Assembly: GCA_016858145.1 (NCBI GenBank)
Contig: JAEHOE010000003.1
Location: forward strand, 434,001-498,000
Direction of reading: 5' to 3'
Length of the DNA: 64,000 nt
Source: Edaphochlamys debaryana
Taxonomy: Eukaryota; Chlorophyta; Chlorophyceae; Chlamydomonadales
Positions 11,121 through 22,100 of the stretch are shown in pieces. The position numbers and the translations under genes were made by a program. The notes below the pieces were generated by a model, which was not told the DNA's origin, ran no database searches, and saw only the letters and a list, made by a program, of their open reading frames with translations. Numbering within the stretch: the first letter of the stretch is position 1; each line of letters starts with the position of its first letter.

Positions 11121-13014
11121 CGTGAGGCCTCCTGACCCTGGCTGTATACCCGTTTCCAACTGATTCCCCCTTTTCCCGCTGCAACCCCGCCCATCCCCCC
11201 CTCTCCGCCCTCACACACAAAACAGCCGATCCTTCACCTGCTGCACCTCGCTCTCCGAGTTCACGTCAAGCCCCCTCAGGCTGCAGGTCGACTCGCCCCA
11301 GGGTGATCCGGGGGGGGTCTGGGTGCGCTGAGCATCCTCGGGGTTGGTCAAGCCGTCTGTGGCTCCTCAGTTGCCCACAGGCAGTGGCCGTGGACCAGTC
11401 GGTGCTGATGGCGGACCCGGGGCTGTTGGGCCCGGAGTGATAGCCATTGCTGGTGAAGTGGGTTGGGCGATGGAAAAGAGTCAAGTGACCCCCTGTGGTC
11501 ATGGGAGCTTGGTCAAGCCGTCGCCCCAGGACGTCCGCACGTCCCCTTCCACATACACCCCAAGCAGGCTCTGGGCGCAACAATTGCTACTTGCCCTGCC
11601 CTTTGCCCACCTGCCTGTAATTCGCAACATTCAGGGGATTTCAAAGGCGGCTGGCTGAGGCATAGCAGGGCTCCCACCGGCGCTGCCCATGCCTGTGAGG
11701 GTGGTCAAGGCAGGTTGAGGAGGGGCAAGCTGAAGAGCCGCGATTGCTACAGATACAGCTGTGCTTGCCATGTCGTAACCACTTACGACTCGCCGGCAGC
11801 GCACTGCAAGCCTTTCCCTGTGCGCGAGGCGATGGCCGCAAAGGTCTCGGCCGAAAGTCCGGGCGAAGACCAGAGGGGTCCGCCAGTCGGGTCCATGTCC
11901 AGCAGAGATGAGCTCCGGCCATATGCTCCAAGCGAGGAATTCAAGGTCGCAGGTCCGTTGCGCGCATGCGCGGGGCGTGGCCGAACACAGAGTAGGCCCT
12001 CACAGATTATACGAAGGCGCTCCTATGCAGCCCTCAAACTGCAGGTTGACAGAGCGCAGGTGGTGCACAAAGTCGCACAGGCGTGCGACAGTCGTCACGA
12101 GCTATTGCACAGTCCTGCAATCTATTTATGCTGAAGTGCTCCGTAGATGTGTCAAGTTGTTGGGAAGAAGGAGAGCCGGCAGCCCGGCTGCGGCCGCTGC
12201 GCATGCGGGATGGGATGTCAGCGCGCGACAGCTGGCCCCAAGCTGTTCAGCGCGGGCGTCATTTTGCCTTCGAGAGCATTTCCACGGGCTTCCTACGGAA
12301 GCTACTGCTCGCTTAGGCGTGTTGGGCCTGCCACCGCTGCGACAACACATCTTGGACCGACCCACATCGAGGTGCCCTTCACCTTGTCCTGCTCCTCGGG
12401 GTCACGGGAGGCGGCATAGCTGCTGGTTGGAAGCGGATGGGGCTGCGCGTGGAGAAGGATCCGCCAGGGAAGAAGACGGCGAAGGAGCTAAGGAGGAGCG
12501 CCTGGAGCACTCTGCAAGGCCAAGGATTACGGCAGGCTCCCCTACCCCACGGCTGGACACGAGTGCTGCGGACTACAACTCTCTGCCTCGGAGCCGGGCG
12601 GTGCGAAACACCATGGTCGGACCGGTCTAGTAGGGCTGGAACTTTGCTTCACGCACGAGGCTAGCGCTCGGGCAACGGGCATGTCCGGCAGCGCTGCGGC
12701 TGCTGACTCGCGGCTTCAGCCGCCCAGGCGCTAGGCCAAGCCATAGAGGAGGTGAGAAGGGGCTAGCCAAGTCGCAGCTCTGTGTGTGGTCTGGAGGAGC
12801 CTTCACATGCACCAGGGATGCTGAGCCCTGGGCGCCGGGGCCGGCCCGGCACCAAGCGCATCATAGCACGCTTAGCGTACCAGGGGCAACCCGTACATGA
12901 AACCTGCATGACTGCAACCGGCTTCGTCTCTCCCGGGCGGACTCTCGGGGCCTGGCCTGCACGTGCAGGGGTGACGCACGATGGGTAACGCATGCATGTG
13001 GTCCTTCACAACCA
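11121..13014. other. Intergenic stretch, no gene recognised
   Basis: Open frames are present on both strands (for example 11463-12134 and 11908-12630 plus) but their translations are compositionally odd, lack domains and look like chance frames in GC-rich DNA. I see no RNA gene or clear repeat apart from the flanking unit copies. Confidence 0.4.
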
Positions 13015-13663
13015 GAAGACCCCCCGCAGCGAAGCAACTACCCGCAGGATTCAATCACAAGCGTCATCCAAGGCACCGAGCTCACTCAGCGGAGTCGGAG
13101 AGCAGCTTATGAGAGGCCGAGTCGGGAACATGCGCGCCGACGTGACGCGAACGACTCGCCGCCGCCTCCGCCATTGCGAAAGATGGTAAACGAACTGACA
13201 GCAGCAGTCACTGTGGGGAACCCGGGCGCGGTTGGCAAGTTCACGCCGCGGGTCTGTTCGTCGGCTTTGTTGACCCGTGACTCTAGGAACCACCGCTGTC
13301 GGACCAGTGTAATATGGCTAGAGCCTTATGCTTCGCGCGGACCAACGTCGGAGAAGGCTAACACGCTCTATTTCGGCTTCACGCGGCCAGTACGATGCTA
13401 CCTGCAGCCCGGCGGCTCGCCGCACACAAAGCCTGTTGACCCCACTCCTAAAGGTCGTTCGCGCGACGCTGCTGCGCGCCCACGAGGCCCACGCGTGCGA
13501 GCTCACAGTACTCACACGCACTACCGCGCCGGACGCCACTCACCTCGCGCTGTGAAGCACGGGGGGCAGCCGAGTGCGTCGGTGGACATTGCTCCTGGAC
13601 ATCGTGGCCCCGCAGCGGTGCAGGGCTCCTCGGCGCCTGCATTCCAACAGGCAGCCAGTGGAG
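13015..13663. repeat. Dispersed repeat unit, copy B, left half
   Basis: It matches 10129-10797 of copy A with a small deletion near 13250 and scattered substitutions. It ends at GCCAGTGGAG (13654-13663), where the LINE begins. Confidence 0.8.
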
Positions 13664-16600
13664 TCCTCGGTGTTTACAATGAAGGACCCCCCCTGGGGTC
13701 ACAGCGCTGAACGCTGGGGCCAAGCGACCCACCTCACGGGCTTGCCCCCTGCAAGCCAGAACGCAAGTCCCTGTCATAACTTGCACTGACCACACTCAGG
13801 TCCCACCTTAGTCCTTGGCACGCAATGACCATGCTCAGCGTGTATCGATGGCCCCTCCTCGGCCGCGCCTCCTACCAGTAACCGTTCACCGTTCATCATG
13901 TGCTCACACGGTTGGCCGTACACCTCTCGATCCTGGCTCTCCCGACCCCACATTCACTCCCACTCTGCAGCTCCCTCCCGTTTGTTATGCGCCGCAGAGG
14001 ACTATGTCCCCCTTCCGCAAGGTGCACATCCCATCAAACGCCACGTGTAGCTCACCCGGTCCCCGCCCCTGCCCTGCGGCTCCCTCCCGTTTGTTATGCG
14101 CCGCCGGGCGAACCCCCCCCCCTGCGGCTCCCTCCCGTTTGTTATGCGCCGCAGGGTGTGCCCCGCCTCCATCAAGGGGCGTCCGGGCCTGCATACTGCA
14201 CTGATCCGTCCGCCCTGGCCGCTAGGAAAGGGTGGTCGGTTGGGACCTCATCCCAGCCCCTGTGCGTGAGCCCAACCTCCGCAAAACACTGCAAACGGCC
14301 CTCAAACTCGCCTCGTGCTACTGCTGAAGCCTGTGCCATCGTCAAGGAGTGGTCCTGAGCGTCCCTGTGCGCATACTTGTACCTTCTGGCCCGGTCCATC
14401 GCGCATATCGCGGCCAGACACACCACGTCCCACACTCGCGCATGAATCCCGGTGCCCTCTGGGGGCACAGCAAGCCACACCTCGTGTCGTTTCACCGCCC
14501 TGCCAATACCATGACTGAGGCGCATACGATCAGCCACAGCGGCTGGACAATACCAGAAATGGTGGAGCCGATCGCCTTGCTCCATGGCCCGCCTACACGG
14601 ACACCTCGCCACGTTCTCAGTTCCTAACTGGCTCCGGTGCATGCCAAATCCCGGGAAGCCATCCATCGCCAGCCTCCACAAGGGCTCTTTATTGCCCGGA
14701 TCCCACTTAATGCCCCACAACCTCGGCCAAACCGCTTTCAGACTTGCCACTGCTTCTGCTGATGCCGTGTCTGTGCCGTACGCCTCCTGAATGTAAAGTG
14801 CATGCTTCCGTGCTAGCTTAACCCGAGCCGGTCCCAATTGCAAGTGCGTGGCCAGGCTAACTGTCATCTTTGCCAAGCTGACGTCCTCCCAGCCTATGCC
14901 CCTGGCAATGTTCGCCCAAGCCTCTTCTTCCCCTGGGGCGGCCGCCTGATCGTCCACCCCCCGTACTGCTTCGGCCCACCCGGCCGGGAGCCGGCTAATA
15001 AGCGCGCCCAGGCGCTGTCCCATGTCTAGTCCATTGCGGAGTGCTTGCGGGAGTGCTCCCACCTGCGTGCCCAAAATGCTCTGTACTACCCTTTCGGTAT
15101 ATGACCTGTTGATCTGGGCCCTCGCCCGTGCGAGAGCCCGGCCTATGCTGCCCTCCAGCCCGTGCATCCCTCGGATGCGCTCAAGCTCATCTAGGCAGCG
15201 GACTGCCGTGCCTACTGTCCGCAGTCCCGGAACCGCGAACAGATCTGTGAACTCGCCTTCGAGGCCCCAGCTTGGGGCGTTGTTGTCGATGTTCCCCGCG
15301 GGCAGGGCTGGGTTGCCCCAAAGCGGTGCATTGTAGACCCAGGCTCCGGCTGGCATGGGAGCAATCACTTGGGCCCGGGGCAGCAGCGCTAGCGCGCCTG
15401 CCACGCGCACCAGTGCTGGTGAGGTTGCGCGTTGGACTGTGGCCCCCAAGATGCGGAGACCGATCGACGAGGTCGGGCGCCGCATTGTCAGGAGGCAGAG
15501 CGGGTGTGCTGCTGGGTGGGTTGAGCGGAGCAGGGAGACGAGCGGCGCGGTCCACGGCGGGCGGTAGCGGAGGAGGCCGCAGGCGCCCAGAATGCCACGG
15601 ACTGCCGCACTCGCGTGCCTGGCGCCAGTGTGCTCGACGAGGGGGAGCAGGCCAAAGCCGCCAACTGCCGGGGAGAGGTACATGCAGCTCGTGGGTGCTC
15701 CTGCGGGCAGTGCGTTGGGGTTGTCCCTGTATCGAGCAGGCGTCATGTTGCGGTCGGTCAGGGCCGCCACCGTGCCCACTAGGTGCTCTGTCGCCGTACG
15801 AGGGGGTAGGCCGTTGTGCTGGCAGTGGTAGAGGAGGGTGCCCAGGCCGTAGGCGGACAGGCATGAGGCAACGCCGAAGGCTGAGAGGCCCATCCTCGCG
15901 ATCAGAGTCAGGCGGCTGAGGAACTTGTCCAGCAGGGGGGGAGGGAGGGGAGTGGCCGCCGTTGGTTGTGTGGAGAACGTGACGCCAAGGGTGCGTGCAG
16001 AGGCGGCGAGGTGGAGGCCGGCAACCTGCTCCGCAGCCTGGGGTCCGGGGGGGGGATGCTGCTGGAGGGCCGGGGGCGGCGGCGTGCCGATGCGGAGGAG
16101 CTCGCACTTTCCCACGTTGAGGCGTTGGCCTGACGCTGCTGCGAAGGTGTCCATGGCGCTCATCAGGGCGGAGACGAGGGCGGTGGATCGCAGGATCTGT
16201 CCGTAGTCATCTGCATACTGGCTGGCTGTGAGGCGCGTGTTGGCTAGGGCGAACCCCAGTTCAAGTCGCTTGAGGAAGGAGAGCAGGGCTTGTCCGGGGG
16301 CCAGGTAGAGAAGGGGGGCCAGCGGGCAGCCCTGTCGTACCCCAGCTGTAACTGCCTTATAGCTGGAAAGCTGACCGTTGACCAAGGCAGCCGATCTGGT
16401 GCCCGTGTAGATCAGTCTGACCCATCTAAGAAAGCCATCGCCAACCCCCAGAGCATCCAGGCAGGCGAGGAGGAACGGCCTGTCCACAGTGTCGTACGCT
16501 TTGTGGAAGTCGAGGAAGGCTATGAGGCCCGACTCGCCTGATTTGCGCAAGGACTCAGCGAGCAGCTGCATGAGGAGGATGTTGTCGGAGATGAGGCGAA

Positions 16601-17342
16601 GGGTGAGGAAGGCGGTCTGCTCGTTGTCAATGGCCTCCACGAAGGCGGGGAGGAGGCGGCGGGCGAGGACGCGGGCAAGGAGGCGGTAGTCCGTGTCCAG
16701 GAGGGCGATTGGGCGGTACATGGCGGCGACAGCTGGGTCCCCGCCCTTGTGAAAGCACGAGATCACTGCGTCCAGAAAGCCTGCTGGGGTCGACTCGGTG
16801 GTCCCAATGGCGGTGAAGACGTCAACGAGGATAGGGGTTAGCTGTGCTGCGTACGCCTTGTAGAGATCCATGGGGATGCCATCTGCGCCGGGGGCAGTTC
16901 CGGGCCGGGCGCCGGCAATAGCTGTGGCTACCTCCTTTGCCAGAACCTCCGCTGCCCCCATCTCGGCTACACGGCTCGGCGGGCAGCGGTTGCCGGCTGC
17001 ACGTAGGGCGTGTAAGACCTGTGCGCGGGCTTCTGGGTCGGCAGCTGCGGCTGTGCTGACTCTGCTCCAGAACTCTGCCATCACCTCAGGTAACTCTTCG
17101 GGATTGGTTGCCTGGGACCCGTCAGGGCGCTGAAGCTGTCGTATGACGCAGCCACCTGAGACGGGGCGGATTAGTCGGGTGATGGCTGGGCAGGGGCGCT
17201 CCCCAGTCCGGAGCCAGGCTTGACGTGCGCGGCGGGCCCATGGTGCTGCGGCGCGGAGGCTGGCGGCGGCGGCAGCTGCGCGCGCGGCGGCCGCTGCTGA
17301 CGCGGCGCTGAGGTCGCCCGCTGCTACGGCTGCAAATGCTGC
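13664..17342 (-). mobile_element. Non-LTR retrotransposon (LINE), 5'-truncated, with target-site duplication
   Basis: The 3679-bp insertion is flanked by GCCAGTGGAG on the left (13654-13663) and right (17343-17352). The same 10-mer is present once at 10788-10797 in the uninterrupted repeat copy A, which defines the empty site. The element reads on the minus strand: its 5' end is at 17342, the reverse transcriptase ORF ends at 14172, and a 3' UTR of about 510 bp with three hairpin repeats ends in TTGTAAACACCGAGGA at 13664. There is no poly(A) tail. Only the RT and C-terminal part is present; an endonuclease and ORF1 are missing, so this copy is truncated. Confidence 0.9.
14172..17342 (-). CDS. 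LINE reverse transcriptase (N-terminally truncated ORF)
   Basis: The frame is open for about 1050 element-derived codons. It carries the landmarks of a LINE reverse transcriptase: RPGTAPGADGIP (about 16900), the block LIAFLDFHKAYDTVD with the first catalytic Asp (about 16530), GVRQGCPLAPLL (about 16340) and the catalytic SQYADDYG (about 16220). A Cys/His cluster near the C-terminus (CPCRR..HHFWYC, about 14560-14500) fits the zinc-binding region that follows RT in such elements. The frame has no stop up to 17342 and continues into flanking repeat to an ATG at 17480, so the first 45 or so codons of the longest ORF are host sequence. No endonuclease domain precedes it. Clade placement (L1-like) is inference. 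Catalytic residues look intact, but the copy is 5'-truncated and probably not autonomous. Confidence 0.9.
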   Translation of the reverse strand, partial: AAFAAVAAGDLSAASAAAAARAAAAAASLRAAAPWARRARQAWLRTGERPCPAITRLIRPVSGGCVIRQLQRPDGSQATNPEELPEVMAEFWSRVSTAAAADPEARAQVLHALRAAGNRCPPSRVAEMGAAEVLAKEVATAIAGARPGTAPGADGIPMDLYKAYAAQLTPILVDVFTAIGTTESTPAGFLDAVISCFHKGGDPAVAAMYRPIALLDTDYRLLARVLARRLLPAFVEAIDNEQTAFLTLRLISDNILLMQLLAESLRKSGESGLIAFLDFHKAYDTVDRPFLLACLDALGVGDGFLRWVRLIYTGTRSAALVNGQLSSYKAVTAGVRQGCPLAPLLYLAPGQALLSFLKRLELGFALANTRLTASQYADDYGQILRSTALVSALMSAMDTFAAASGQRLNVGKCELLRIGTPPPPALQQHPPPGPQAAEQVAGLHLAASARTLGVTFSTQPTAATPLPPPLLDKFLSRLTLIARMGLSAFGVASCLSAYGLGTLLYHCQHNGLPPRTATEHLVGTVAALTDRNMTPARYRDNPNALPAGAPTSCMYLSPAVGGFGLLPLVEHTGARHASAAVRGILGACGLLRYRPPWTAPLVSLLRSTHPAAHPLCLLTMRRPTSSIGLRILGATVQRATSPALVRVAGALALLPRAQVIAPMPAGAWVYNAPLWGNPALPAGNIDNNAPSWGLEGEFTDLFAVPGLRTVGTAVRCLDELERIRGMHGLEGSIGRALARARAQINRSYTERVVQSILGTQVGALPQALRNGLDMGQRLGALISRLPAGWAEAVRGVDDQAAAPGEEEAWANIARGIGWEDVSLAKMTVSLATHLQLGPARVKLARKHALYIQEAYGTDTASAEAVASLKAVWPRLWGIKWDPGNKEPLWRLAMDGFPGFGMHRSQLGTENVARCPCRRAMEQGDRLHHFWYCPAAVADRMRLSHGIGRAVKRHEVWLAVPPEGTGIHARVWDVVCLAAICAMDRARRYKYAHRDAQDHSLTMAQASAVARGEFEGRLQCFAEVGLTHRGWDEVPTDHPFLAARADGSVQYAGPDAP

Positions 17343-17685
17343 GCCAGTGGAGGGGTGCCGGGCTCGGCGGCTTGGGCGACACGCTGGGCCCAAGCATCCT
17401 CGTTGCACCCCCGCCCTCCCCCCGCCACGCCCCGCCCACAAAAGGTCACCGCGTGCAGCCACCCTTCCGTACCCCCTCACCGGCGTCCTGCCTTGCCGGG
17501 TCGCCCTTCTGGGTCATGTCCGTTTGGGCTCGCCCCTGCCTGCTGCCCCTGCCTGCCGGCTGCGAGCACAGCTTGGTTGGTGTTGCTATGCAGAGTGCAG
17601 AGCAGGCGGTTGGGGAAAGGAAAGTGTTGGCATCCAGAACTCAGGCACATGGACACTGCACACACGCAAGGCCTCTTGTCTCAAT
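17343..17685. repeat. Dispersed repeat unit, copy B, right half
   Basis: It resumes exactly where copy A continues after its GCCAGTGGAG (10788 onward) and stays alignable to about 11120 of copy A. Together with 13015-13663 it is one unit split by the LINE. Confidence 0.8.
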
Positions 17686-18174
17686 CCGTGCCGGCCTAAT
17701 CTAATCCCGCCAGGGGCAGTCTCAAATCTCAATCCGTGGCAAGTCATCCCCATCCGGGCGTGCCCTGGTCCAATCCGTCTTATCCGTGCCCAACTATACC
17801 AAATCCACTCGTGGGCTCAGCTTTCCGTGCCGACCAAGGTTGGCCCATCTTACAATCCTGTGGGGCATGCCCACCCTCTGCCCGGACCGCCAGCGCACCG
17901 CCCCCCTCCTGCCCACATGAACACCCGCAAAGCCCTGCCACGCATTCCGCTGTCCTGCGCCGGCAGTTACTAGCCGTCGGCACCGCTGTGCGCGGCCTGC
18001 CCCCACCGGAGCGGCCGTGAGCTGGCCGTGGCAGCGTGTGGGGAGGCCACCGAAAGCTCGCAGGGCCGAGTGTCAAGCAGAGGATGCGGTGATCACAGCA
18101 GCAGGATTGCAGGGATCAGTGGAAGGGCGGGGGGAGGTCACGGTGTCAGTCAGGCGGCGCAGGGGCGGAGGGCT
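17686..18174. other. Spacer, nothing recognised
   Basis: The DNA between repeat copies B and C shows no coding pattern or signal I can support. It has imperfect short direct repeats around CAATCCGT (17690-17790). Confidence 0.3.
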
Positions 18175-18675
18175 CGGCGGGAGGATGTTTGGTGGGGACG
18201 GCGGCGACGGCCTGAAGCGCTGCAGCCCGAGTTCGGGGCGCGCTGTGGACTACTCTGCAGACCACTTACAAGCTGACTTATAAGGGGCTGCACAGCGTCG
18301 GTGTGGGTGTTTTTCGTTGACTGCAGTACGGTCGTTTTGGACGATCCTCCGAAACAAGGGCGATTGTGCGCATTCGGCGGCGTTGTGCCTCCGTCTGTGA
18401 TCCATGGTGCGTGCGGAAATGCAAGCGCTGGCCTAGGGGCGTCGGGGTGCGTGTCGGCACTCAGGATGCGATGGTTACAGCAGGAACCGCCTCCGAGCAC
18501 CAGCTGAGAGGGGTTAAGCGTAAAGCGCCACCTACCGGGTATGGCCCTCCCATACCAGCACCACCCTATCAGCACGCATACATGGCCTTCACATCTAGGA
18601 CCGAGAAGACCCCCCGCATCGAAGCCACTGCCTGCAGGATTCAATCACAAGCGTCATCCAAGGCACCGAGCTCAC
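18175..18675. repeat. Dispersed repeat unit, copy C (partial)
   Basis: It matches 9816-10199 of copy A, with an extra segment of about 110 bp at roughly 18465-18570. It lies downstream of the exportin-4 gene and may contribute to its 3' UTR. A TGTAA on the minus strand lies inside the extra segment. Confidence 0.75.
18475..18479 (-). terminator. Possible poly(A) signal (TGTAA) for exportin-4
   Basis: TTACA on the plus strand is TGTAA on the minus strand, about 650 nt after the exportin-4 stop. It is the nearest such motif I found. The 3' flank between 18680 and 19125 holds no other gene. Confidence 0.35.
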
Positions 18676-19125
18676 TCAAAGGGGAGGTTCTACCTAGCCA
18701 CCAGGACACACTTCCTACCGCTCGCCTGCACAGAACCGCGCTCGCCCGCCCAATGCCTCTGCCTCCTGCCCTCCAAGGCACTCGCTGCGCACCGCACTTT
18801 AAAGCATGTGTCCAGAGGCACAGCACCCGTTGCCTTCCTACCCAGCCCCTCGGTGCGGCCAAGCCACCAGCCACACAAGCCGCCGGCACCCTAGTGCTGC
18901 CCAGATCGCAACGCATGTCCATTGTCCAACCCTCGCCCTCGCCCCCAAATCGAGGAACACGTCCCGCTGCGACAGCTCTCTCCACTCCACTCGCCCCCAC
19001 CTGTCAGCACCATCCTTTCAACTCTGCACTCGGTAACCTGCCCTGCCTTAACCGCACACGGCCCCCACACCCCAACAATGCATCGCCCTGTCTCGTCAAC
19101 CCGTTGCGGCCCCGCGGCTTGACCA

Positions 19126-22100
19126 CTACCTCACCCGCAGCAGCCCTCGAAGCTCCGCCACCACACCACACAGCCGCTCCTTGAACGCCCTGCGCCCCAG
19201 CCTCCCGAGGTCCAACACGCTCGTATCCAGCCCCATATTGGCCGCCGCCGCCACCGCCGCCGCGCCGCCGCCGTTGGCGGCGCCGCCAGCCGCCGCCGCA
19301 TCGGGCGCAACGAGCCGCGCCAGTGCGGCGCCCACCTGGCCCTGCACACGTGGGTCCGCGTTCTGAACGAGCGCCGTACCAAGGCCTTGAAAGGCCGCCG
19401 GCTCGGCTTGCAGCAGGGGCAGCAGCCCGTCCCCCACCAGCTCCACCACCTCGGGCCCAGCGTCACCGAGCAAGGCCACCTCGAGCAACAACGACACCAG
19501 GTACGGAGCGAGGGGCCCGCCGCCACCGCCGCCGCCGCTGGCGGGCGCGGTCTGACTAACGAAGCCGCGGCCGCCGTTGAGCAGCGACTGGTGGTGGAAC
19601 TTGGCCAGGCCCGCCAGGCCCTCGAGGGCGGACTGTACGACAACGCCGTCGAAGCCGGATGCCGCACTGGATCCAGCTGCGGCGCCGCTGGCGGCGCCGC
19701 CGGCCTGGCCGGCCGCCGCCGGCGGGCTGATGGCCCCACGCGCGCCGGCCTCCAGGCAAGACAGCAGCGTCGTGAAGTGGGGAGGGGGCAGCGCCACCAC
19801 TGCTGCTGGGTGGACCTCCGTCATGTACCCAAGCAGGGAGAACAGCAGCCGCGCCAGCTTGCCGCCCGTGCCGCCGCCGCCACCGCCACCAGCGCCCGCC
19901 GCCGTCGCCGCCGCCAGCAGCTCCGGCGTCAGCAGCGGCAGCAGAACGTCGAGGCCCGTGAGCACCACCTGGGCCACACCGGAGTCTGCCTCCGCCGCCG
20001 CCGCCGCGGCGGCGGCGGCGTTGCCGTTGGAGGCGGCGCGGGGCGTGCCGCCGGCGCCGCCGCCGGCGCCCATGTTGACGCTGCGGGGGGTGGAGCCGGC
20101 GGAGCTGTCGGCGCCCCAGCCCTCTGACGCCGCCGCCGCCAGGGCGACGTCGCGCTGCGTGATGTGGGTCAGAAGCTCGAGCAAGGCCTTGAGCTCGCGG
20201 GCAGCGTCGTGTGCAGCGTCGGCGGCGAGCGCCGCCGCGCCGCTGGCGCCGCCGCCGCCGCCGGGCCGGCGGCCGCCCGCCGCCGCCTCGGCGGCGGCAG
20301 CCACCGCCGCCGCCACAGACACCCGCGCCGCCCGGCCCTGCCGGTATTGCCTGAGCAGGCCCAGCACCCAGCCCATGAGCATATGGGCCTGGTCCGTTGG
20401 CAGGTAGCCCACGTGGTGCTCAACCACCGCCGCCGCCAGCTTTAGTAAGCGCCCGCCGACGCCGGGGTGCTCGCCGAAGGCGGCCTGTAACGCCAGCAGC
20501 GGCCCCAGTAGCTCCGCCAGCAGGCCCCACGCCGCCACGCGCGCCGCCGGGCCGGCGGAGGCGACGCCGCGGCAGGCCCCGCCGCGGAGCACCTCCAGCA
20601 TGCCGATCAGCGCCGCCGCCACGTCAGCGCGTGACGTCAGCGCCGCCAGGTCTGGCCGCGCCGCCAGCGACCGCACCTCGGCCGCCGTCGGGCCCAGCAG
20701 CCGGTTGATGTAGCCGCTGACATTGGCGGCCGCCGCCGCCGCCACCGCCGCCGCCGCCGCCACGCCGACGTGCGGCGACTCCACCGGCGTCGACGACGGG
20801 AACCCGCACGCGGCCTGCGCCAAGCACTGCGCCAGCCACCGCTGGAGCTTCGGCTCCAGGCCCGCCGTCAGCGCCGGCTGCCGCGACGCCATCGCTCCCG
20901 CCAGCTCGTTCCAGGCTGGGCTGGCGTCCAGCAAGCACGCGCACAGCGGCCGCCGGCGGGACAGCACCGGCAGCAGCGTCGTACAAACGGCCGCATGCAG
21001 GCTGAACTCGCCGGGATACTTGACGAGGCACGTGCACGCCAGCCGCGCGATGCCGTCAGCAACGGACTCGGCGCCGCTGCCGGGCCCGCGCGTGGCGTAG
21101 GCCGAGACCAGCGCCGGCGGCAGGCCCTCCGCCTCCGCCTCCTCGGGAAACAGGTACGTGTCGGCCCAGCGCGCCAGAGCCCACACCACCGACTCCATCA
21201 GGCGTGGGCTGAGCACGGAAGAGGCGCCGTCGCGTAGGGCCAGCGCGGGCAGCTCGAGAAGGGCCTGCGTGAGGCCCACGACGGCGCCGACGGCGGCGGC
21301 GCCGCCGCCGCCCTCCGCCGCCAGCGACAGCGGCAGCGGCATGAGCGGCGTCTCGCCGGCGCCGGAATCGGCGAGGGCGTGGGCCGCCATGCGGACGAGC
21401 CAGCACAGGCGCTCGAGGGCCGAGGCCCAGGCGGGCCCGCCGCTGCCGCCGCCCGCCGCCGCCGCCAGCAGCTGCTGCTGCGCCGCCGCCATGGCCGCCG
21501 CCAGCAGCGGGAACGCGGCGGCAGGCGCGGCGCGCGCCAGCGCCGCCGCCTCCGCCATCCTCGCGTCCTCCGCCTCCGCCTCCGCCGCCTCGTTCTCCGC
21601 CGCCACCTCCTCCCTGTCGTCGCCCTCCCCCGCTGCCTCCCGGTCCGCGGCCGTCAGCGCCGCCTCCACCAGCCCCGAGAACACGCCTGCCGCCGCCTCC
21701 GCCAGGCCCGGCAGCGTCGGCGGGCCCAGGCCGCCCACGGCCAGCGGCAGCAGCGCCTGATTGGCACCGGACGAGTCCCGCTGCACCATGAGCGCCCAGG
21801 CCTCCACCAACATATCCCGGCATTCGCTTGCCCACTGCTCCAGGGAGTGGGCCGGGTAGGCGCAGCTGGCCCGGATGACCTCCAGAGTCAGCGCCTGGAG
21901 GAGCGCGAGGAAGCCGCCGCCGCCGCTGGCGGCGGCGGCGGCAGGGGTGCCGGCGGCGGCGAGGACGTCGTTGCCGGCGTCCTCGAGCATGCGTGGCGGG
22001 TGGGCGGTGGCGAGCGCGAGGATGGCCTTGCAGGCCTCCCACAGCGGCGCCTCGTCGCCGGCCGCCGCCGCCGCCACCACCTCCCGCGGCGACGCCACCC

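Noticed and set aside
11463..12630. Overlapping plus-strand ORFs between repeat copies
   Set aside because: No domain, irregular composition and no consistent splice signals.
17343..17480. First 45 codons of the longest reverse transcriptase ORF
   Set aside because: They lie beyond the target-site duplication and match flanking repeat copy A, so they are not part of the element.
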